Program-made: the position numbers and the translations under genes | Part shown: in pieces, positions 41,338 to 48,643 of the stretch | Layout: each line of letters starts with the position of its first letter | Numbering within the stretch: the stretch's first letter is position 1 | Source: Paenarthrobacter histidinolovorans | Lineage (GTDB): Bacteria > Actinomycetota > Actinomycetes > Actinomycetales > Micrococcaceae | Reading direction: 5' to 3' | DNA: 64,000 nt | Assembly (NCBI RefSeq): GCF_014647595.1 | Contig: NZ_BMPM01000001.1 | Coordinates: 930,001 to 994,000, forward strand | Notes under the pieces: model-generated | Told to the model about the DNA's origin: nothing | Databases searched by the model: none | The model's input: the letters and a program-made list of their open reading frames with translations, nothing else

Positions 41338-42700
41338 CCTCACAATGGCCCTGCGCCTCACGCCGTACCTTGCCCGGAGCAGCGGCAGCAGCCTCCGGGA
41401 AACGGGACTGCGGGATGCCGGGTTGCCCATCCTGGCCTTTGGAACCGTAACCGCGCTGCTCCTCACAGTTGCCGGCGGCTCACAGGTTTTCTGGTCCTGG
41501 ACTGACGACATCGCGGGCACTTACCAAGCGTTGGCCGTCGTCGCGATGGTCCTGCTCATCATCCCGTTGCTGACGCTCGGTGCCTCAGCCGCCCGGCTGG
41601 CCGCCCGGCGTCGTGATGACCGCCTGGCTTCATTGCGCTTGTTGGGCGCCAACAGCGCCACAGTGGTCTGGATGACGGTCATCGAATCAACCGTCCTCGC
41701 GGCAGTGGGAGCGGTGGCTGGTGCGGGACTTTACGCGTGCACGGCCCCGTTCCTGGGTTTGATCCAGTTCCGTGGCCAGTCAATCGGCAGCCATGCATGG
41801 TTGTCCGTGCCGTCCATTGCCGGCTGTATCCTGGCCGTTTGCGTCCTCGCGGCGGCAAGCGCCGCATTGGGGCTCCGCAAAGTTGTGGTGACACCGTTGG
41901 GTGTCCGGACCCGGCAAACGGCCGACGGCGCGCATTGGGTCCGCGGGCTCATTGCGGCTGTTGTTGTGGCGATCGGTGTGGTTGCGATGGGCATGCTCAG
42001 CAGCTTTGGGGCCTTCATTGTGATCATCGCCGTCATGGGTGGCTGCTTCGGTCTTGCTCTGCTGGCACTGAACCTGATGGGCCCCTGGATTCTGCGCTTG
42101 CGGGCATCTTCGCAACTGAAGCGGGCCAAAGGGCCGGAGCAATTGTTGGCGGCACGCACCGTGCTGGAGAGTCCCAAGGAATCGTGGCGGCAAGTTGGGG
42201 GCGTCGCGATGACCAGTTTTGTGGGGGTCTTTGTGGGTGTAGGCATGGCGGTAGCTGACACGATGGGCACCGCGGGCGACACCGAAGCCACTCTCCTGGT
42301 GCGGGACATCAACACGGGCGTGATGATCACCTTGCTGGGCTCATTCCTGATGGTGGCCTGCTCAGCCGGTGTAAACCAGGCTGCTGCCGTGCTGGACCGC
42401 GCGTCAACCTTGGTGGCACTTGACCGCGTCGGCATGCCGCGGAAGCTGATGGTGGCAGCGCGCGTCAAGGCCGTGATGTCGCCGCTGTTCCTGGTGGCGG
42501 GGATTTCTGCAGCCGCTGCCGCTGTCCTGGTGCTGCCGCTGACCGGTGCCGTGCTGTTGACCCGGCCTGTGGTGTTCCTGACCATCGGCGGTGTGTTCGC
42601 CGCCGGGTTCCTGCTGGTGCGCCTTGCCGTAGCCGCCGGCACCGCGCAAATCGGTCAAGTCCTGGCCCGTCCCGAACGCTACGCGAGCGTGGACTCCTAG
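41330..42700 (+). CDS. FtsX-like ABC permease
   Basis: A 456-residue membrane protein with about eight to ten hydrophobic segments in two halves, and FtsX-type signatures such as RRRDDRLASLRLLGANSATV after the second helix and an alike region (ALDRVGMPRKLMVAARV) in the second half. There is no large periplasmic domain, unlike MacB. The ATG at 41330 overlaps the end of the ATPase gene. The substrate is unknown. Confidence 0.82.
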   Translation: MSSLTMALRLTPYLARSSGSSLRETGLRDAGLPILAFGTVTALLLTVAGGSQVFWSWTDDIAGTYQALAVVAMVLLIIPLLTLGASAARLAARRRDDRLASLRLLGANSATVVWMTVIESTVLAAVGAVAGAGLYACTAPFLGLIQFRGQSIGSHAWLSVPSIAGCILAVCVLAAASAALGLRKVVVTPLGVRTRQTADGAHWVRGLIAAVVVAIGVVAMGMLSSFGAFIVIIAVMGGCFGLALLALNLMGPWILRLRASSQLKRAKGPEQLLAARTVLESPKESWRQVGGVAMTSFVGVFVGVGMAVADTMGTAGDTEATLLVRDINTGVMITLLGSFLMVACSAGVNQAAAVLDRASTLVALDRVGMPRKLMVAARVKAVMSPLFLVAGISAAAAAVLVLPLTGAVLLTRPVVFLTIGGVFAAGFLLVRLAVAAGTAQIGQVLARPERYASVDS

Positions 42701-42720
42701 CCCGGGAGCCGCCGTCGTCC

Positions 42721-42768
42721 GCGTCCGACGGCTCCGCGTCCGCCGGCGCCGCGTCCGACGGCTCCGCG
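42721..42768. repeat. GC-rich direct repeat, 30-bp period
   Basis: GCGTCCGACGGCTCCGCG occurs at 42721 and 42751 with a related unit (GCGTCCGCCGGCGCC) between. It fills the gap between the convergent permease and LacI genes and contains internal inverted symmetry, so it could act as a terminator. Confidence 0.6.
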
Positions 42769-42771
42769 GTG

Positions 42772-43791
42772 CTATTTACAGCCGCACGACTGCCGGATGA
42801 TGAGCTCGGTGGGCAGGATCTGGTGCTGGAGCTCCTCGCCGCGCCCCTTGCCCACCAAGGCCCGGACGGCCGCCTGGGCCATCGCCTTGACCGGCTGGGC
42901 AACAGTGGTGAGGGCCGGCCAACTGTATTCGGCGTCCAGGGAGCCGTCGAACGAAACCAACGCCAGCTCGCCGGGAACCTGGACGCCTGCCTCATGGAGC
43001 GCCCGGAGAATGCCGATGGCCTGCATGTCGTTGCTGGCAAAAATCGCGGTGGGCCGGTTCGCCATGGACAGGAACCGTTTGCCTACCTCATAGCCGCCTG
43101 GACGACTGAAGGGTCCGTGCAGCATGGGGCCGTCGGGCAGGCCGGCCTCACGAAGGGCCGCGAGCCAGCCGACTTCGCGCCCGTCCAGCTGGTTGCCTGT
43201 GTTGGTTCCGATTGCCAGGCCGATGTTGGTGTGGCCGTGGCCAATAAGGTGGTCCACGGCAGCCCGCGCTCCAGCTTCCAGATCAACACCCACACTGTTG
43301 AAACCCGGCGGAGATCCGGCGTTGTTCAGCAGAACGGCCGGGATTTCCGAGGCTTCCAGTTCCGTGACATCGGGATCGAACACGCAACTGGCCAGGAACA
43401 CACCATCCACCTGCCGGGCAGCGAGCGTGCGGATGTTCTTGCGCTCACGCGTCAGGCTTCCGTCCGAGTTGGTGAGCACCATGCCGAAGCCCAGTTCCGC
43501 AGCGGCATCCTCAACCGCGTGGGCAAGCTGCGTGAAGAAAGGGTTGGTGTTGTCCGGCACCACAACGCCGATGGTCTCACTGGAACCCAGCTTCAACGCA
43601 CGTGCAGCCGCGTTGGGCCGGTAACCGAGGATGCGGATGGCGTCCCGGACTTTCGCTTCTGTTGCGGGGGCCACGTTCTTGGGCCCACCGTTCACCACAT
43701 AACTGACGACGGCGGTACTCACCCCGGCGTACCGGGCCACGTCTTTGCGTGTTACCGGGCCGCGCGGGGTGGGTACAGCTGTTGTTGTCAT
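42772..43791 (-). CDS. LacI family regulator of the alpha-galactoside cassette
   Basis: A 339-residue regulator. The helix-turn-helix is TRKDVARYAGVSTAVVSYVVNGG and the sensor domain has the usual IGVVVPDNTNPFFTQL and VSFDGSLDAEYSWPALTTV. It lies 14 bp downstream of a Gfo/Idh-like gene on the same strand and is divergent, across that gene, from the sugar ABC importer whose promoter overlaps a perfect palindrome (45156-45173). Repression relieved by an alpha-galactoside is inferred. Confidence 0.85.
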   Translation of the reverse strand: MTTTAVPTPRGPVTRKDVARYAGVSTAVVSYVVNGGPKNVAPATEAKVRDAIRILGYRPNAAARALKLGSSETIGVVVPDNTNPFFTQLAHAVEDAAAELGFGMVLTNSDGSLTRERKNIRTLAARQVDGVFLASCVFDPDVTELEASEIPAVLLNNAGSPPGFNSVGVDLEAGARAAVDHLIGHGHTNIGLAIGTNTGNQLDGREVGWLAALREAGLPDGPMLHGPFSRPGGYEVGKRFLSMANRPTAIFASNDMQAIGILRALHEAGVQVPGELALVSFDGSLDAEYSWPALTTVAQPVKAMAQAAVRALVGKGRGEELQHQILPTELIIRQSCGCK

Positions 43792-43805
43792 GGGGTAAAT
43801 GCTAG

Positions 43806-45005
43806 CTACTCCACGGGAGCATCACCGAAGTCGCGGATGGGAAGGCGTTCCCCGCCGCGCAACGCAGACTCATGGGCCACGATTCCCGGCAACGTGAACC
43901 GGGCGGCCACCCATGCGTTGACCGGTGGCAGGCTGCGGTTGTTCACGGCGGTCACAAAGTCGTCCACCAGGAATTGGTGGCTCCCCTCGTGTCCGTTGGG
44001 CGCTCCGAGGAACTCCTCCGGGAGCCGGGACTGATCGTGCACCGGAGCCAGTCCGGAGATAAAGGCATCCCGTAGCTCCGGCGCCACGTCTGCCAAAGAG
44101 GGATCGTCGGCGGACATGGTCGGTTTGGTCTCCACCTGCTCCGAAACGTCTTCAACTGTGGACTTGTCCTGCCACACCGTGGTGGTTGCTAGTTGCTCAA
44201 AGCTGGCTTCGGTGCCAAAGAAGCGGAAGCGCGACTCCCGGATGTGGGAGGGATACCCCACGCGGCGCATCTCGTTGGTCCGCATCGCACCGCCGTCGTT
44301 CATCTCGAACAAGGCCGTGGCGTTGGAGAAGTCGTTGGCGAACATGCTGACGTCCTTGTCGAAGACGCCGTCGCCCCGCTCGTCCTTGACCCCGATGCAG
44401 CTCACGCTGACGGCGTGGCCGGGCACCGCACCAAGGACCCCGCCGATGGCGTGCGTGGGGTAGAGCATTGGCGGGTAGCTGGCGGTTTCCTTCCAGCGCT
44501 CCCCGCCGCTGTACTGGTAGGCCTCATAGAAGCCGAGGTCCATGTCGTGGACGTAGTCGCCCTCGGTGTAGAAGATCCGGCCGAATTTGCCGGCCTGGTG
44601 CTGCTGACGGGCGAAGACGGTGGCGGGGTTGTAGTAGCTGGTCTCCCCCATCGCGTATACGAGCTTCGTTTCGCGGACGGCCTCGATGATGCGCTCGATC
44701 TCCTCTTCGGAGATGGCCATGGGAACCGCTGAATAGACGTGCTTTCCGGCCCTGAGGGCCCGCTCAACCAGGGGGCCGTGCGTCCACCGCTGCGTGAAGA
44801 TGGCGACAGCATCGACGTCGGACTCCAGCAAATCCTCGAAGGAGGCCATGGTGCCGTCCAAGCCCCAGCGGTCTTTCGCCGCCGCGGCGCGTTCGGGCAG
44901 CTCGTCCACCGCGTAGACCTCGCTGACACCGGGGTGGAGCTTGAAGAGGTGGGCGAACTGGCTGCCGAACTGGCCGGCTCCCACAACACCAATCGAAAAC
45001 GTCAT
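43806..45005 (-). CDS. Gfo/Idh/MocA-family protein with a GH109-like YPTH motif
   Basis: A 399-residue protein with an N-terminal NAD Rossmann fold (IGVVGAGQFGSQFAHLFKL). The usual EKP catalytic motif is replaced by SAVPMAIS. A later MLYPTHAIGGVLG segment resembles the YPTHGLGP motif of GH109-type NAD-dependent glycosidases. It is divergent from the sugar importer and alpha-galactosidase genes, so a role in cutting or modifying the imported galactoside by an oxidation-elimination mechanism is possible. An ordinary sugar dehydrogenase is the alternative. Confidence 0.7.
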   Translation of the reverse strand: MTFSIGVVGAGQFGSQFAHLFKLHPGVSEVYAVDELPERAAAAKDRWGLDGTMASFEDLLESDVDAVAIFTQRWTHGPLVERALRAGKHVYSAVPMAISEEEIERIIEAVRETKLVYAMGETSYYNPATVFARQQHQAGKFGRIFYTEGDYVHDMDLGFYEAYQYSGGERWKETASYPPMLYPTHAIGGVLGAVPGHAVSVSCIGVKDERGDGVFDKDVSMFANDFSNATALFEMNDGGAMRTNEMRRVGYPSHIRESRFRFFGTEASFEQLATTTVWQDKSTVEDVSEQVETKPTMSADDPSLADVAPELRDAFISGLAPVHDQSRLPEEFLGAPNGHEGSHQFLVDDFVTAVNNRSLPPVNAWVAARFTLPGIVAHESALRGGERLPIRDFGDAPVE

Positions 45006-45080
45006 TGTTTACCTTTCCTGGGGCCACGGGTGCAGCCGCTTGTTTGTCATTCGGGACGTACGGACGAGTTTCGCATCGCG

Positions 45081-45096
45081 ATCTACACGAGTCAAC
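45081..45096. promoter_or_regulatory. Second, weaker LacI-type operator
   Basis: ATCTACACGAGTCAAC matches the strong operator sequence ATCTACACGAGTAGAT (reverse strand of 45156-45173) at 13 of 16 bases. It lies 76 bp away, nearer the Gfo/Idh gene start, so it may control that divergent promoter or allow looping. Confidence 0.5.
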
Positions 45097-45101
45097 AGAA
45101 A

Positions 45102-45134
45102 CAACATTTCTGAACATTTTTCATCAAAATGTTG
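45102..45134. promoter_or_regulatory. AT-rich inverted repeat in the divergent spacer
   Basis: CAACATTT (45102-45109) and AAATGTTG (45127-45134) are perfect inverted arms separated by 17 bp of AT-rich DNA. They lie between the two LacI-type operators and could be an extra regulator site or part of the divergent promoters. Confidence 0.4.
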
Positions 45135-45155
45135 CGTCAACCCTTGCCAAGCCAA

Positions 45156-45173
45156 AATCTACTCGTGTAGATT
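45156..45173. promoter_or_regulatory. LacI-type operator overlapping the importer promoter
   Basis: AATCTACTCGTGTAGATT has perfect 7-bp arms around TCGT. A likely promoter TTGCCA (45144-45149) with 18-bp spacing to TAGATT (45168-45173) places the -10 box inside the palindrome, so a bound repressor would block polymerase. Confidence 0.7.
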
Positions 45174-45216
45174 CGCCTTCAGTTGTTACCCGCATCACTC
45201 CCAGAAAGGGTCGAAG

Positions 45217-46176
45217 ATGACCACGCTAACCAAGCAACCGGATCCGGGGCTCTCCGCCAGGGCGCCGCGGAAGTCACGGAAGCGGGGAAAACCATCCGAC
45301 GGGTTCCGCGGTATTGGAGACCTGAAGGTCGCGCTCTTCTTCATCGCTCCAGCGATGGTCGGATTGATCCTCTTCTACCTCGTCCCCACTATCCGGGGCA
45401 TCTACCTCAGCTTCACCGAGTACAGCATCCTGGGAGACCCGGAATGGATTGGGGCACGGAACTACGAACGCATAGCCAAGGATCCGCTGTTCTGGAACGC
45501 CCTGGGCGTCACGGCGGAATACGTGGTGATCAACATTGTCCTTCAGACGGCGTTGGCCCTGGGCCTTGCAATCCTGATGCACCGAGTCGCAAAGTCGACC
45601 CTCATCCGCGGCGCGCTCCTGATGCCGTATCTGATGGCAAACGTCATCGCGGCCCTGCTGTGGTTCTGGATGCTGGACTACCAGATCGGCATCATCAACC
45701 AGATCATCGAATGGACCGGGCTGCCCCGGGTGGCATTCTTCGGCAGCGAGCAATGGGCCATCCCCACGCAGGCCCTCATCAATACGTGGCGGCATATGGG
45801 GTACACGGCGCTTCTGATCTTCGCCGGGCTCCAGGCCATCCCTAACAGCGTCTACGAGGCCGCCAGCATCGACGGTTCCAAGGCCCTGAACACTTTCCGG
45901 CGGATAACCCTGCCGCTGCTGCGACCGGTCCTGGTACTGGTCCTTGTAGTGACCGTGATTGGTTCCTTCCAGGTCTTTGACACCGTTGCGGTCACCACTG
46001 CCGGCGGTCCCGTCAACGCGACCCGCGTGCTGCAGTTCTACATTTACCAGCGCGCCTTCAACGAACAGGACTTCGGCTACGGATCGGCCCTGGCGGTCAT
46101 CCTCTTCCTTATCCTCGCCGTCGTCGCTTTTATCCAGATGAAATTCCTCCGCGGCAACCAGTCGGACCTGGACTAA
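45217..46176 (+). CDS. Carbohydrate ABC transporter permease 1
   Basis: A 319-residue MalF/UgpA-type permease with six transmembrane segments. The EAA loop reads YEAASIDGSKALNTFRRITLPLLRP. AGAAAGGG lies before the ATG. It pairs with the permease 9 bp downstream and the binding protein after it. No ATPase is encoded here, as usual in actinobacterial sugar importers served by a shared MsiK-type ATPase. Confidence 0.9.
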   Translation: MTTLTKQPDPGLSARAPRKSRKRGKPSDGFRGIGDLKVALFFIAPAMVGLILFYLVPTIRGIYLSFTEYSILGDPEWIGARNYERIAKDPLFWNALGVTAEYVVINIVLQTALALGLAILMHRVAKSTLIRGALLMPYLMANVIAALLWFWMLDYQIGIINQIIEWTGLPRVAFFGSEQWAIPTQALINTWRHMGYTALLIFAGLQAIPNSVYEAASIDGSKALNTFRRITLPLLRPVLVLVLVVTVIGSFQVFDTVAVTTAGGPVNATRVLQFYIYQRAFNEQDFGYGSALAVILFLILAVVAFIQMKFLRGNQSDLD

Positions 46177-46185
46177 GGACACGCC

Positions 46186-47109
46186 ATGACCACTTTTACC
46201 TCACCCAAGAACGCCGTCCGCCGTCCACTCCGCCGTCCCTTCAACTGGCGCCGCACCATCGCCCTGATCCTCCTCGCCGTGGCCATAGCAGTGAGCATCC
46301 TGCCTTTCTACTGGGTGCTGCGCACAGCTTTGTCCTCCAACGGCTCCCTCGCCGCGAACTCCGCCAACCTGCTGCCGGCCGACTTCAACCTGGGCGCGTT
46401 CAAGCGGGTCTTCGGCCTCCAGAGTGCCTCGGAAGCAATCGCAGAAGGCGGCTCGGGCGCATCGATCAATTTCTGGCAGTACCTTTGGAACTCGCTGCTC
46501 TTCTCCGGGATCACCACGGCCTGTGCGGTGTTCTTCAGCTCAATGGCCGCCTATGCTTTCTCCCGCCTGCGGTGGAAAGGCCGCGACACTGTCTTCTCCC
46601 TGTTCCTTGCCACCATGCTCGTCCCGCCGATCTTCACCGCCCTGCCCAACTTCCTGCTCATCAAGAACCTGGGCTTGCTCAATTCAATGCTGGGACTCGT
46701 GCTGCCGTACCTGTTCATGACGCCGTTCGCGATCTTCTTCATGCGCCAGTTCTTCCTGAACATGTCCCGGGAAGTTGAAGAAGCTGCAATGCTCGACGGC
46801 GCCAAGCACTGGCGGATCTTCTTCCAGATCATCATGCCCAACGCCGCAGCCCCGATCGCGACCTTGGCGCTGCTGACCTTCATGGGTCAGTGGAACGAAT
46901 ACTTCTGGCCACTGCTCGTAGGTACCTCCGAGGAATCCCGGGTGCTCACCGTAGGGCTGGGAGTCTTCAAATCGCAGTCCCCGCAGGGCGCTCCGGACTG
47001 GTCCGGGCTCATGGCCGCAACGCTCGTGTCCGCCACACCCGTGTTGATCCTCTTCGCCATCTTCGGCAAACGGATCGTCAACTCCATCGGCTTCAACGGC
47101 ACCAAATAG
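46186..47109 (+). CDS. Carbohydrate ABC transporter permease 2
   Basis: A 307-residue MalG/UgpE-type permease with six hydrophobic segments and the EAA loop EEAAMLDGAKHWRIFFQIIMP. It follows permease 1 by 9 bp and precedes the substrate-binding protein. Confidence 0.9.
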   Translation: MTTFTSPKNAVRRPLRRPFNWRRTIALILLAVAIAVSILPFYWVLRTALSSNGSLAANSANLLPADFNLGAFKRVFGLQSASEAIAEGGSGASINFWQYLWNSLLFSGITTACAVFFSSMAAYAFSRLRWKGRDTVFSLFLATMLVPPIFTALPNFLLIKNLGLLNSMLGLVLPYLFMTPFAIFFMRQFFLNMSREVEEAAMLDGAKHWRIFFQIIMPNAAAPIATLALLTFMGQWNEYFWPLLVGTSEESRVLTVGLGVFKSQSPQGAPDWSGLMAATLVSATPVLILFAIFGKRIVNSIGFNGTK

Positions 47110-47177
47110 CTCTGCCTCCTCCACGCGGAAACCGGCATGCGCCGGCACGCACCCATCCTGTCCCGAAAGGACCAACC

Positions 47178-48536
47178 ATGATGAAAAAGAAGGCAATCGG
47201 CGTCGTAGCCGCTGCCGCTGTCCTCGCACTGTCCGCCTGCTCGGGCGGTAACTCCGGTGGCAGCTCCGGCGGAGACTCCGCCGAGGGCGAGATCAACTAC
47301 TGGCTCTGGGACGCCAACCAGCTCCCTGCCTACCAGCAGTGCGCCACTGACTTCACCAAAGCCAACCCGGATATTACCGTCAAGATCACCCAGACAGGCT
47401 GGGACGACTACTGGTCCAAGCTCACCAACGGTATGGCCTCCGGAACTGCGCCGGACGTCTTTACGGACCACCTGTCCAAGTACCCGGACTTCCTCAAGAC
47501 CAAACAGCTGGTGGCCCTCGATGACGCCGTCTCGAAGGACAACGTGGACCTTTCCCAGTACAACGAAGGCCTCGCTGACCTCTGGGTGGGACAGGACGGC
47601 AAACGCTACGGCCTGCCCAAGGACTGGGACACCGTGGCGCTGTTCTACAACCAGAAGATGGCCGCCGACGCCGGCATCACCCCGGAACAGATGGGATCCC
47701 TGACCTGGAACGCGCAGGACGGCGGCACGTACGAGAAAGCAATTGCCCACCTTACGGTCGATAAGAACGGCAAGCGCGGCGACGAAGCGGGCTTCGATAA
47801 GGACAATGTTGCCGTCTACGGATTGGGCCTGCCGGGCTCCGATGCCGAGAACGCCGGCCAGACGCAGTGGAGCTACTTGTCCGCCACCACTGGCTGGACC
47901 ACCACAGACAAGAACCCCTGGGGCACCCACTTCAACTACGACGACAAGAAGCTCCAGGACACCATCGACTGGTGGGCCTCGCTCGCTGCGAAGGGCTACA
48001 TGCCCAAGCTTGAAACCACCGTTGGTGCCAACGCCGCCGACAGTTTCGGTGCAGGCAAAGCCGCCATCAACAGCAATGGCTCCTGGATGATCGGCCAGTA
48101 CACCAGCTACAAGGGCATCGACCTCGGCATCGCCCCCACGCCTCAGGGCCCCGAAGGCAAGCGCGCCTCCATGTTCAATGGCCTGGCCGATTCCGTGTGG
48201 GCCGGCACCAAGAAGAAGGATGCCGCCGTCAAGTGGGTCGAATACCTCGGCTCCGCCGCCTGCCAGGACGTTGTTGCTTCCAAGGCCGTCGTGTTCCCGG
48301 CCATCACCACCTCTTCCGAGAAAGCCGCAGACGCCTTCAAGGCCAAGAACGTGGACGTCAGCGCATTCACCCAGCATGTGAAGGACAAGACCACCTTCAT
48401 GCTCCCCATCACGGACAACGCATCCAAGGTTGCTGGAATCATGAAGCCGGCCATGGACGCGGTGGTCTCCGGCAAATCCCCGGCAAGTTCGCTGACAGCC
48501 GCCAACGAGCAAGTCAACGCACTCTTCGCGAAGTAA
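47178..48536 (+). CDS. Sugar ABC transporter substrate-binding lipoprotein
   Basis: A 452-residue extracellular solute-binding protein family 1 member. The signal peptide ends in a lipobox (LALSACSGG), followed by a Gly/Ser-rich linker. The binding domain has the usual pattern (YWLWDANQLPAYQQ, DVFTDHLSKYPDF, GLPKDWDTVALFYNQKM). It should deliver alpha-galactosides such as melibiose or raffinose to the two permeases, judging by the neighbouring alpha-galactosidase. It comes third in the operon rather than first. Confidence 0.9.
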   Translation: MMKKKAIGVVAAAAVLALSACSGGNSGGSSGGDSAEGEINYWLWDANQLPAYQQCATDFTKANPDITVKITQTGWDDYWSKLTNGMASGTAPDVFTDHLSKYPDFLKTKQLVALDDAVSKDNVDLSQYNEGLADLWVGQDGKRYGLPKDWDTVALFYNQKMAADAGITPEQMGSLTWNAQDGGTYEKAIAHLTVDKNGKRGDEAGFDKDNVAVYGLGLPGSDAENAGQTQWSYLSATTGWTTTDKNPWGTHFNYDDKKLQDTIDWWASLAAKGYMPKLETTVGANAADSFGAGKAAINSNGSWMIGQYTSYKGIDLGIAPTPQGPEGKRASMFNGLADSVWAGTKKKDAAVKWVEYLGSAACQDVVASKAVVFPAITTSSEKAADAFKAKNVDVSAFTQHVKDKTTFMLPITDNASKVAGIMKPAMDAVVSGKSPASSLTAANEQVNALFAK

Positions 48537-48554
48537 CACCCCTTTCCCTGAAGC

Positions 48555-48599
48555 GCCCGCACTGCGCACTTTGACGCCCCTCAAACGCGCAGTGCGGGC
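48555..48599. terminator. Perfect 13-bp hairpin between importer and alpha-galactosidase
   Basis: GCCCGCACTGCGC at 48555-48567 pairs perfectly with GCGCAGTGCGGGC at 48587-48599 around a 19-nt loop. No T run follows. It may partly stop transcription or mark an mRNA end, so that importer and enzyme are made at different levels. Confidence 0.55.
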
Positions 48600-48643
48600 C
48601 CAGCGACTCATCCATAGACTCGAACTACGCCCCTTATGCGAAA

